From: Acanthaster planci
Taxonomy: Eukaryota; Echinodermata; Asteroidea; Valvatida; Acanthasteridae
Reading direction: 5' to 3'
Length of the DNA: 64,000 nt
Assembly (NCBI RefSeq): GCF_001949145.1
Contig: NW_019091399.1
Coordinates: forward strand, 981,049 to 1,045,048
Made by a program: the position numbers and the translations under genes. Below are positions 12,101 to 20,591 of the stretch, in pieces (position 1 is the first letter of the stretch; each line of letters begins with the position of its first letter). The notes under the pieces were generated by a model. That model ran no database searches. It worked only from the letters and a program-made list of their open reading frames with translations, and had not been told where the DNA came from.

Positions 12101-15100
12101 AACTGGTCCTGCTGGAGCCAAAGACGTCCATGCAGTCGAGTCAACAACTACGATATCTGGACGTTCCTTTGATACATCTACAACCACGCCCTCTCGAAGT
12201 TCCTTGCTTGACTTTTCAACTTCGGGGGCTATAGACTTCTCAGCAACATCGGCAACTACCCAAATCAGAAGTTCTCCTGTTGAATCCACAACTAGTCAGG
12301 GCTCCTTTGTTACATCCACAACGTCCCTGTCCAGGAGTTCCTCCATAGAATCATGGAGGAAGGACCTTTCCTCCATAATAGAATCTTCGAGTCACCCGAC
12401 ATGGGTTGTGGCAGTCGAAACTACCACTACGAGCCAAGGCGGAGTTACCACAGCCACGAGGTTAAAAATTACCACGCAGGAGGGTACAGCCGGGGGATCA
12501 TCCCACACGGAATCCATGCTCACTACATCTGAGAGTGCGATTTCATTAACGGACGCAACGAAAGGTGACCATTCCATCACAGAATTCACAACTACCCGTG
12601 TAAGGTTGGCTGACTCAACAGTTGACACAACAAACGGGGCCCCGAAGATTGAACAGTCTACAACTAGTTCTGCTACTTCCCAACTGCGCTTAGTCACTAC
12701 AACCCCTTACACGGGCAAAACAGGACATCTGGACACAATGACCAAGATGACTAAAGTGACCACGCTGGAACCACATACCACACCAGGTAAAGACCTATCG
12801 CCACTTTCATCAGTCCTCAACCTAAATTTCTATTAAATCAGTCACACCCCTTTTACTTCCTAAAGCCTTTCGCATCCTTTCAGCCAAAGTGAGGCCTTTA
12901 AGTTTGGGTCTGCAGGGTCAAAACTGAATTCAAGTCTTTTTTTTAATTTTTCTGTACTAGTCCTTGTTTTTTAATATTGAAAATGGGTGAGTATCAAGTT
13001 TTGTTTCGATTGCAACCCGATACGTTTAATCCCGATCCAGTAAACCCAATAGCTTTTTTAAGTGGTCTCCGAAAGACCAAATCTGAAATTTAGCATAATT
13101 ATATCAGCTGCAATTTGAAACAAGTTCATTAGAAAATAAGCTTACGAAACTACACAATCACGCTTTAATTAACACTAATTTGGTCAGAGGATTAGATCTA
13201 CTTGAGACGGAAAAGCCCAATAGTGATGTTTTTCCCCTTTTTAATTATATCAGTTATACTTTGTTTAACTTTAACACCCTCCTAAGAAGAACTGTTATGC
13301 CTAAGTAAAGTGTGATGGAAGCTTGCCCATCCTTCAATTTTATTAACTGCGTTCTTGACAGACCTGGTTAGTCAAAGTGTGAGAAATGCCAGGAGGGCTG
13401 GACATTGGAAAACAATTGCTGTTGTGGCAATGGAGAACGTTCGGTCAGTCGAGAAAGGACTAGACACTGAACGTATATCAGGCTAAAAGAAATGAGGCAA
13501 CAAGTTTTAATGCATGACTACCTTTTCTAAATTAATATTGGATTTCTGTGGTTGTTAGATGAGTAACAAATAATAAACTCATCAATAGCCGCTTTGATAT
13601 GTTGCACAAAATAAAAACAATCTGTACTTGGCACATTGACCTACATTACGATCAAATAACATTTGCTGTTCAAAGGTGCACCAGGTCATATTTGGTGAGC
13701 AAGACTTTCTTCGTCAGTTGTTCTATCAGTCAATTCATTACCATTTCTCTCAAAATATTTTTGATACACCAAGGTCAAACGAGCATTATTATGATTACAC
13801 CTTTTTTTTCAAATATCACTGTACCCGGCATGGTGACGAATAATTGTAGTTGTTACAATTCACCGATTTCCAGTACTTTTAACATGAACAGATGCGTACA
13901 CAGAATGTGGATTTGCGATTTGGGCTTTTGTCTTTTCTGATTAAAGAACCTCTACAAGCAATTAATCATGGTCGTAAAGAATCCCAGGAGGTGAGGGTAT
14001 ATATCCCCCAAATTTTGGACATGGGGATGGGCTACTTAGTCAACCCCCCCCCCTTTTGTGGTGAGCAAAACCCAAAAACAAAACAGAAACACAAAACAAA
14101 CAACAAATGGGATTGTGAAGACTCTTTAGGACTTCCCAACGACTAAATATCACTTAAAAAGATCAAAGATTGAAAAACATTAACGGGCAATTCTGAGGTA
14201 ACATTCTGCATTAATGTAATACATATTACAGATTTGTAATACATATTTAGAGATTTACCTCTGTATCATGGCAGTTACCCCATACATAATGTCGCACGGT
14301 GTTACCCAACCCCCTACTTCCCACCCCCACCCCAGCTCCCGCTCTTTTCATATTTCCATGGCCGGGCAAGTCATCCTCCCACAAATCCCCATCCCCCTCA
14401 TTTTAGCACAAATTTACGTGACTGCAATTATCCCACTTCTTGTGAGTTTTCATTCTTGTGGATAAGGTTGATCTATATATTGGCTCTTTGTTCTTCCCTT
14501 TTAAGCATTTTATGAAAATGTGATTTTATGTTCCTGATCTAGGAAGTTTAAACACCAGTGGTCAATGCTCTTTACATGTCAAGAACAGTCACGGGCATTT
14601 ATAAACACATACTTTTCAACTCCTTTAATTTGATCAAAACTAGGCCTTCGTCATTCAAAGGCAGGGTAAAAATTATCCACATCAACGGGATGGTGGCAGA
14701 ATTCACAGATGGTCTCCGGAACCAGTCGTCAGAGGAATTTCAAGCTTTAGCAAGTGACGTCCAGGATGTATGTAAATTTCATAAAATAAAATCTGTAAAG
14801 TGCCCCCAAAGGGCTTTTCTTGTTGCATGGGCTGCCAGCGCGGTATGGGATGTGGCGTGCTGGAGTTGTTAAACCCGTTTCTAAACAGTTTTTCACCCAA
14901 TTTTTAACACATTTAATCATCCAGATGTTTATTATTGTTGTGTTGAGGAATGTGCTTAAATGCTAAGCGGATTTCGAAAAGCTGAGCCTGTGCCATGGAA
15001 AAGCATTTAGCATATTCAAAACTATTCCTAAAAACATTTCAATGAATCGGCCGTGGGTTAAACGTGTTAGGAAGTGGGTACAAACAAGTGTTTAAGCTCT

Positions 15101-18100
15101 AAACGTTGTTTTGACAGTTTATTATTCGTTTGTTATGAAGCCAAATGACTCCACACGTGTACATGCACCGTCTTGAATGCGTACCTGAGAAGGAAATATT
15201 TTAATTAAGCAAGTTCAATTTCTTGTCCTTTTCCGATCCCTACTTTATCCCTCTCGCGTGGGCCTTTCTCCTAGTTGCGAGAGCCAGCCATTCAACACTA
15301 CTTCCAATACCAGAACGTTGTGTTTTCATTTTGATGTTTTTTCTCCAGGTCATGACCAGCATAACCAATGCAACGTCCTGCAGACTGCTCAGTTTCACCA
15401 ACGGGAGCATCAACATAGAATATCTGTTGTTTTTCCTTGAATCTGCGACTGTAACTGAGGCTGGGGTGCAAGAAGCCATCATCAAATACGCATCGGGAAA
15501 CAACACCGTCTACCTAGAATTTGACATGGAAACAATTGTAATTGGGAATCATAGCTCGGTGACTTTTTCATGTGAAAAATTGCTCACCCTGATTGAGTAC
15601 TATTTGGAAAGAGGTCATTACAAATGTACATGTAATTATGCCTGCTGGGAAATTAGCATCACATTTGAACATATTGATCAACACAGTGATACCTCACAAA
15701 GCCGTGTCTTTTGTTTGTCTTGTTTTTATTTCAGAAATAAATTCTCCCATCTGTGAGCTCAACTCTTGCTTAAATGGCGCTACCTGTTCCGTTATTAAAG
15801 ATGAGGTGCAATGCATGTAAGCCGAACCCCTTCTTTTTAAGGTATACGAAGAAACATGTATTTTGACATTTGAAAATGCGACCCTCATTTTCCACACTGT
15901 TGGGCCTACGGGTTTTAGTTTGCATGCAAGAAGAAACGAACGTGGAGATTACAAATGTGTAACCATTCCACCTCGAGCAGAAGCACGCCCTCATCAGTTA
16001 AAGAGCCTTGTTGGTCGGACTTGTTTAATCATTTTGTTATGCGATGCAGAAGCATCATTTGTGTTCTTCATATTCGTTCGTTAACCAGCAAAGTGCAGTT
16101 TCTACCGAAGGAGCCTGCGTTGCTGGGAAATTGCGCCCTCTATTAGTCCAGCTAAGGGCTCATAAGCAGTTGTGTACATAACCAACAAAACTCTCCAAGT
16201 AAACGATATAATTGGTGAGGGTATCTGCCGAGGACTGAGGGAATGACTTAAAATTTCCCCTAACTGCAGCCATAGAAATTCCAATAGTGGGCTTGCTGGG
16301 CATCACACATAATTGCTCCCTTTAAATTTACAACCAAACGGACCCTTTAAAGCATTTGTACTTGTGCTCCTATTTTCTCTTTTACATATTAAGACATTCT
16401 AGTTGTCGGAAAGTTCGAAAAATGGGAGTGTAATCTAATATCCCCACACCTTTTGGTCAAAACGTTGGGGTACATGTTCATACCCCTTTACGCCTTCCCA
16501 GGGTTCACACCTCCCCATAACGATATCATAATTGAGGAAGACAACCACACTTAATTCTCTGTACGTTGCCAAGGTTTGAAAAAGATTGCATTTGAAGTGT
16601 GGGTGCGATTTTGGATGCCCTTTCATAGCATACTTTCTCTCTTTCCACTTTGAACACCAAATTATAAACATCCATTATATCACTGTGGTTAATCCTTTAA
16701 TTTTGGCTACATCTAACCATTTGACAGGCACTTGTCCGATGTTGACGAACCCCAGAACGGGGACCGTCTTACAGTTGCTTTTCTTGTACCAGCAAGCGGA
16801 ATAGACGAGCAAGACCTCGCTTTACAGTCGTGTACCTACCACCTTCCCATAACAGAAGAGCCATCCACTTGTTTTCATCCCTTTCACAAAATGTGTACAA
16901 ACTGTCGCCCCCTTCCCTTTCTGGATCCCTCCTAGAGCGTACAAACTGCAAAGAAAAAAATGAGGCTTTCTGTGTTTGGCGTCACCATCACTGCTCTAAC
17001 ATTATTTTGAAAAGCATACTTGACAACCCTCCCGAATCGCAGCGCAGGTTTATTTACACTTGTGGACATGATGGAGAGAGGATGGATGGCCCCCAACCGA
17101 TACAGGACTTGGGCTGGATCTTGTCGCTGAATGTCAGGGTGATTTTCACCCTCGGCGAGATATAATAGTACAAACAATAGTGCGTCCTATCTCTCATGAT
17201 ATCATTGAGACGGAAATATGATTTTCATGTCTACGTTGCAGACTGCGTCCCTTGTTTTAAACAATACCATTTCCATGCATGTTTAATCATTCCAGATGTA
17301 CAGCCAGCTACACGGGGAGCAACTGTGACATAGGTAAATCATGAATTTTGCAGCCATTGAATTAGTGAATCTGGAACATCTTGATCAGAACATTTTAATC
17401 GACGTATTTAGTAACTCCCATTAACATAGCCGGCAAAAATGGAGCTGCAGTTCACAGTAAATTGTTCTGAGAATCCAATAATCCACAATGTCTACATTTA
17501 TATAGTTTTTATAATAGTATTTTTACCCATCTCTGTCACAGCAGTTCTTCCGCTGTCAATGATTGAAACCAGCACAGGTAAGCTACTGATTTTCAACAAT
17601 GCCACAGGGCCCTGCGCGCGGCATGTTACCGCTTTGTTTAAATTGAAAGCACTAATATTTCAGGACAGTACTACCAACTTTCTTTAGGGATTAAAGATTT
17701 GCTTACGGAAAAAACTGAATAAAAAATATTTTCAGAAACTCCTCTTTGGCCATCTTTCCCCTCTGACTTCAAACAAGGATAGGCCGCTGCATAGAGTGTA
17801 CATGTGACTGTGTTATGCTAGTTTCTTTCGATGATTTCATCACAACGATGACAGACTTTGTGAACAGGTCTCTTGATAAAATGATATAATGTCAAACTCT
17901 GTTGTGGTATATTTTATTAACACTTTTGATTTGTTCCAGCTACCGGTAGATCCTTTACCCATAGTGCATCTTCCACCGTGACACGTAGAAGAAGTCTCGG
18001 TCCTATCGACACTGGTCTGAGTAAAGCCACTATCATCGCTGTCGCAACTGCGTCAGTGGTCACTCTCATCCTTGCTGGAATTGTTGCTGTCGTTGTCGTC

Positions 18101-18184
18101 GTGACCAAGAAATGGGGCAAGACAAAAGTTGTTCCGTCCAGTCCACATAGTGAAGGTCAGCTGCTATCAGGACCGGGTCACTAA
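2..18184 (+). CDS. SRCR-mucin-SEA-EGF transmembrane receptor gene (5' end off window)
   Basis: Multi-exon gene model for a type I surface receptor. Exons in order: SRCR units at 2-143 (partial), 322-651, 1,009-1,332, 1,757-2,089 and 2,863-3,156; linker exon 4,672-4,701 with a duplicate at 5,402-5,431; SRCR units at 6,187-6,495 and 11,175-11,466; mucin exon 11,890-12,786; SEA 14,559-14,767 and 15,349-15,613; EGF 15,735-15,816 and 17,296-17,333; linker 17,542-17,577; TM and tail 17,940-18,184. Every exon up to the mucin exon is phase 1-1, so any of them can be skipped without losing frame; later phases also match (0, 1, 2, 1, 1). SRCR domains bind microbial, protein or glycan ligands in other animals; that role here is inference. 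Three SRCR units (first, sixth, seventh) carry frame-breaking indels, so the gene may splice around them, be decaying, or contain sequence errors. The signal peptide and further SRCR units should lie upstream, and the N run at 9,455-10,343 could hide another. Confidence 0.78.
322..651 (+). CDS. SRCR domain exon 2, intact
   Basis: One exon encodes a full SRCR domain, from VRLVNGSS to [10 protein letters not shown]. The acceptor is cctaaag before ttcgc, the donor g|GTATGC, phase 1 at both ends. The six cysteines of the group A pattern are present (TVC, VFC, LDC, FEC, SVC, VRC). This unit is diverged: CGHPLNW replaces the usual CDDxW, and CRSLGY the usual CRQLGF. The in-frame stop after the donor is intronic. 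Confidence 0.85.
1009..1332 (+). CDS. SRCR domain exon 3, intact
   Basis: Full SRCR domain: [66 protein letters not shown]. Six group A cysteines. Phase 1 places the acceptor after tttaaagag; the donor is a|GTCAGT, a weaker form than its neighbours use, so the 3' end is less certain than the domain call. Confidence 0.83.
1757..2089 (+). CDS. SRCR domain exon 4, intact
   Basis: Full SRCR domain after a good acceptor (tatatttttcag): [62 protein letters not shown]. Six cysteines in the group A arrangement. The donor is g|GTAGGA, phase 1-1. It is the best preserved unit together with the next one. Confidence 0.87.
2863..3156 (+). CDS. SRCR domain exon 5, intact
   Basis: Full, slightly short SRCR domain: [60 protein letters not shown]. 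All six group A cysteines are present. The acceptor is gcgactaag, the donor g|GTAAGT is consensus, phase 1-1. Confidence 0.87.
4409..5029. repeat. Direct duplication, copy 1 (about 0.6 kb)
   Basis: Segment repeated at 5,165-5,759 with only scattered base changes. It spans a 30-nt linker exon (4,672-4,701) and its splice sites. Copy 2 starts two bases after a single N at 5,163, so a haplotype or assembly join is as possible as a real tandem duplication. Confidence 0.9.
4672..4701 (+). CDS. 30-nt Ser/Thr linker exon
   Basis: Tiny exon between a good acceptor (tgttcttctctttcag) and a donor (g|GTAAAT). Read in phase 1 like its neighbours it gives [10 protein letters not shown], a hydrophilic Ser/Thr linker of the sort found between SRCR domains. 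Support is splice sites, matching phase and composition; no transcript evidence is available. Confidence 0.6.
5165..5759. repeat. Direct duplication, copy 2
   Basis: Near copy of 4,409-5,029. The main difference is a 26-base deletion directly upstream of the linker exon copy, which removes the pyrimidine tract of its acceptor; otherwise only substitutions and a one-base indel were seen. Confidence 0.9.
5402..5431 (+). pseudogene. Linker exon duplicate with damaged acceptor
   Basis: The 30 coding bases and the GTAAAT donor are the same as at 4,672-4,701, but the 26 bases upstream (Tct/Ttc-rich tract) are gone, leaving only tctgacag. Splicing to this copy is probably weak or lost. Confidence 0.55.
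6187..6495 (+). pseudogene. SRCR exon 6, two frameshifts
   Basis: It opens like an intact unit ([34 protein letters not shown]), then an extra base in gtcatcaagcttgg shifts the frame ([18 protein letters not shown] continues in the +1 frame). After the cysteine of DEVIC about ten bases are missing, which restores the first frame ([20 protein letters not shown]). The acceptor (attaag) and donor (g|GTTAGT) survive. As written it cannot encode a whole domain. Confidence 0.75.
7752..7897 (-). repeat. tRNA-derived SINE-like repeat, copy 1
   Basis: Related to 19,976-20,118: shared cores include ggaaacgagac, gagtcggccat and gtctcgaa. On the minus strand the sequence has box A-like (TAGCCCACGGGGTAAGC) and box B-like (AGGTTCGAGACT) stretches, the layout of a tRNA-derived SINE head. 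Family not identified. Confidence 0.6.
7962..8036 (-). repeat. tRNA-like sequence, probably SINE head or pseudo-tRNA
   Basis: On the minus strand it has a good D-arm/box A (TGGCCGAGTGGTTAAGC, as in Leu/Ser tRNAs) and a perfect T-arm (GTGGG TTCGAAT CCCAC). The acceptor stem does not pair and I could not draw a convincing anticodon stem, so an intact tRNA gene is unlikely. Confidence 0.5.
9455..10343. other. Assembly gap (889 N)
   Basis: Run of N between SRCR exons 6 and 7. Long open frames reported across it are artefacts of untranslated N. It is large enough to hide another SRCR exon. Confidence 0.99.
10806..11156 (+). repeat. tRNA-derived SINE
   Basis: Starts with box A-like (TGGCCTTGTGGTTAGGG) and box B-like (GGGGGCTCGAATCC) stretches, continues with gggcaagtcgctttaccccc and a cctctctccatcagagag body, and ends in a short ATT-repeat tail. 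The layout is typical of invertebrate tRNA SINEs. Its tail ends about 20 bases before the acceptor of SRCR exon 7. Confidence 0.7.
11175..11466 (+). pseudogene. SRCR exon 7 with 23-base deletion
   Basis: It starts [20 protein letters not shown], then compared with exon 6 about 23 bases are missing that should encode the strand with the first conserved cysteine (TWGTVCD). The rest reads in another frame: [52 protein letters not shown]. Acceptor (ttattaag) and donor (g|GTAGAG) are kept. Frame-broken as written; it belongs to the same subtype as units 1 and 6. Confidence 0.75.
11890..12786 (+). CDS. Ser/Thr-rich mucin-like exon
   Basis: About 299 codons dominated by Thr and Ser, with recurring irregular pieces such as [33 protein letters not shown] and [13 protein letters not shown]. 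It has no cysteine and few aromatic residues, so it should form a heavily O-glycosylated stalk that holds the SRCR domains away from the membrane. Phase 1 fits a start at 11,890 (cgaag before tagctg; 11,893 also fits). The donor is cca g|GTAAAG. The ATG at 11,871 lies in the intron and is not a start. The open frame after the donor, to 12,836, is intronic. Confidence 0.82.
12787..14558. other. Intron, nothing recognised
   Basis: A+T-rich sequence between the mucin and SEA exons. A short cysteine-rich stretch near 13,378-13,450 was considered and not accepted. No repeat family recognised. Confidence 0.5.
14559..14767 (+). CDS. SEA domain, first half
   Basis: [20 protein letters not shown], then [16 protein letters not shown], fits the first strand-helix part of a SEA domain. 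The donor GTATGT after gat is in phase 0. Phase from the mucin exon favours the acceptor at caccag (start 14,559); another acceptor at aactag (start 14,644) would need a missing exon of phase 1-2. The 5' end is therefore uncertain by 85 bases. Confidence 0.65.
15349..15613 (+). CDS. SEA domain, second half
   Basis: Starts [11 protein letters not shown] after a strong acceptor (gttttttctccag). It contains [20 protein letters not shown], whose Gly-Ser followed by alternating hydrophobics is the position of the self-cleavage site in SEA domains (G|S then hydrophobic), followed by a helix ([12 protein letters not shown]) and the closing strand ([13 protein letters not shown]). Of the phase-1 donors, only GAG|GTCATT at 15,614 avoids a stop codon when joined to the EGF exon, so 15,613 is the best end; that donor is weak. 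Confidence 0.7.
15735..15816 (+). CDS. EGF domain, first exon
   Basis: [20 protein letters not shown] then VQC gives cysteines 1-4 of an EGF domain. The acceptor is tgtttttatttcag, the donor at|GTAAGC in phase 2. Joined to 17,296-17,333 it completes a six-cysteine EGF module, the usual neighbour of SEA domains in membrane mucins. Confidence 0.8.
17296..17333 (+). CDS. EGF domain, second exon (38 nt)
   Basis: Encodes [12 protein letters not shown] with cysteines 5 and 6 of the EGF fold and the usual aromatic-x-G between them. Acceptor taatcattccag, donor g|GTAAAT, phases 2 and 1, matching the first EGF exon exactly. Confidence 0.8.
17542..17577 (+). CDS. 36-nt linker exon before TM
   Basis: Encodes [11 protein letters not shown] between a good acceptor (catctctgtcacag) and donor (g|GTAAGC), phase 1-1. 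It has no domain; it spaces the EGF module from the membrane exon and could be optional. Confidence 0.6.
17940..18184 (+). CDS. Transmembrane and cytoplasmic tail exon, with stop
   Basis: After the acceptor (gatttgttccag) the frame gives a Ser/Thr/Arg juxtamembrane stretch with an RRRS run, then a helix of about 24 hydrophobic residues ([25 protein letters not shown]), a basic stop-transfer (TKKWGKTK) and a short tail ending SGPGH. I see no ITAM, ITIM or other tyrosine motif in the tail. The stop is TAA. Confidence 0.85.
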
Positions 18185-18326
18185 TTATTGCTCGTGTGAT
18201 GTACTTTGGCTAAATTAAATGACAAATTGGCACTCGGAAGGACTCAATATTTTCCTTAAAGTGCAACTTTCAAGTTGTGTTTTTGAAAGTCTAAGAGACA
18301 CGCTTGGGAAGTTGTTAGCCATAGGC

Positions 18327-18332
18327 AATAAA
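18327..18332 (+). promoter_or_regulatory. Candidate poly(A) signal AATAAA
   Basis: AATAAA about 143 bases after the SRCR-receptor stop codon, in the expected place and strand. Confidence 0.45.
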
Positions 18333-19975
18333 TGCAGATGCGCGTCTACATCGCATGCATTAGTTGTAGGTCGAATGTTCGTTGATAAGTCTCAACGATT
18401 CCCGATTTTGACTTCAATTACCGATTTGGAAGGTTTGGTATGACTCTGTTTGACGTGAAGTTGACCTTTTGATGTTTAGATTCGTGGGGAACCATACCTT
18501 TAAATTTTGAAAAGTTTGAAAGTTTTTGTTTCTCTTTAGTTTGTCAAAAAAGTGTGACAAAATTAGCCTTGGATGGTATTCATGTGAATGATGTGTGATT
18601 TTTGCTGCCGCACCATTGCATACTTGTTGTCTTAGACACGAACATTACCATTGGTCCTATACTGGAGCTGTCATAAATTGGACTGAGTTATCAGAGTAGG
18701 TGTGCATATGATTATTGATGTAATTATTTTGAATTGGTGTTTTTGGACACAGCATACTTGAGCAGATCTCCTCGGTTTTTTTTAGAGTTGAAAAGGTTTT
18801 GGGTGATTTCCGGGCAGGGGCAGACCTTCGCTTTGAGGAGCCCCAACCCTCTTTTAGCCTAACTCCAGCAGATTTAACCTCTTAATATTACAGAAAATAT
18901 ACTTTAAAAATACATACGTGAAATCACTTTAACATCTGGATGCCCTTTTAAAAATCATGAAAAGTGACAGTGCATTTTTAAGAGATTTTTATTTCGATAA
19001 GGCATGAAAACAACAGGTTTGTAACTTAGTTTTAAACTGCAACAAATAAGAACTATAACAGGAAGAAGGCTTCTCAGAAATGTATCATTTTATCAAGCAC
19101 ATCATAGAGTAAATTGAGTTTGTTTCTTTGTGAAGTCTTTCATTACTGTGGGAAGAAAAGCAGATATCTATGAAAAGGTGATAAACCTTTCAATTGAAAC
19201 CACACTGTTTAATTCATCAAGTTCATATCGTTGGCCCATTATTTTGAGATTACCTCATTCGGTACACTCAGTGTACATGAGGGAGAGATTATCGTATTGA
19301 GAGCATCGCAAAACGGTCCCCAACAATAAACGGTCATAATGGACATTATTTGATATTGGCGAAAGCACGGACGCCAGGAAAGTAGGATCGTGTTCAACTT
19401 TTGCCGACTGTCTACGCCGATTCAAGCACGCATGGTGATATGACCGGCGCACGACGTCCTTGCTTAAATACCTATTTTCTCCTGAATCAGATATGAAACC
19501 AAAACTGTTAATTAATTTAGCTGACAACAAGTGCAACACAACGAAGCACCAGTTTAGACCACGTAAGAACATCAATGGCTCAAACTTACCACGTTATCTC
19601 GTTCAGTGCAGCTTTTCTGTTTGCTTGTGTTTTGTTGTTGCTGCTGCTTTTGTTATTCATAAAAATTATAATTCATTTATCGGGTGAAACAATTTTGTTC
19701 TCAAACCTGTAAATAAAGAGTGCAGTCCCTATATTCCTGGAAGTTCTGATACATGTCTTTGTATTAGGTTTCCAAACTGCCTTGGCTAGTATTCACGCCG
19801 GTGACTGTGATGACGATTTGTTTCAGTTGTTTCAAAGTATCACAACCGTATAAGAAACACTTGCACGTATCACAGTTACCGGCTTCCATATAGGACTCCT
19901 CTAGCTTTTGGGGGGGGTTTTGGCCTTCCACACTTCCATCCTTGCCTATTCATGCAATCAAAAATCTTCAAAGTC

Positions 19976-20118
19976 AATGCAAGGGGGAAACGAGACGGCC
20001 CCTGAATAGGCATCCGAGTCGGCCATGGGTCTCGAAGCTGTACTGAAATGCTCTCCTGGACTTTGCAGAACATCCTAACAGCAGAGGTAGTTTGTCAAGT
20101 TAAAGTACTGTTGATATA
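19976..20118 (-). repeat. tRNA-derived SINE-like repeat, copy 2
   Basis: Diverged copy of 7,752-7,897, same orientation; shared cores are ggaaacgagac, gagtcggccat, gtctcgaa and agtactgttgatat at the outer end. Confidence 0.6.
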
Positions 20119-20544
20119 TTCTCACTGTCATTTCGATTATTTATAGAAGTGCACTAGATCAAGTACGGGACAAGTCAAATAAAAAAAGCAAAACCGAAGG
20201 TTGTACCAGGATTGAAATCCCGAAACTCCCGCATCCTTCATGGGCCAAATAAATCGCTTGTTCATTTATAAGACGACAATTGCTGTCTGCTTTAGGAACT
20301 TGAGATGGGATTTCGACAACCCGTATATCAGGTGGACAGAATATATTTGGTGGGTTTCGCACTCGGCTGTTACCTGGGTTATCTAGGGGTTATTACAAAA
20401 TGCAACCCTGAGATTACCAGGGTAATTGGGGGTGTTCACACTGCGCTTCCCCAGGTTTAACATTCTCCGGGAACTGCCTCAAAACTCCCCTTACCCAGTG
20501 TCACAGTCTTAATTTTCCGGGGTGCTAAGATTTCCGGAAGAAGG

Positions 20545-20591
20545 CACCGGATAAATGAGCACGTTGCCGCAACGTGCCCATTTATCCGGTG
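20545..20591. repeat. Hairpin with 22-bp arms
   Basis: Arms start CACCGGATAAATG and end CATTTATCCGGTG with one mismatch and a 3-base loop. It lies in a stretch with ggtgttcacactgcgct, suggesting the middle of a non-autonomous DNA element. Confidence 0.6.

Noticed and set aside
13361-13480. Possible cysteine-rich or extra exon between mucin and SEA
   Set aside because: CEKCQEGW and CCCGNG can be read, but the frame has a stop and no phase-compatible acceptor and donor pair was found.
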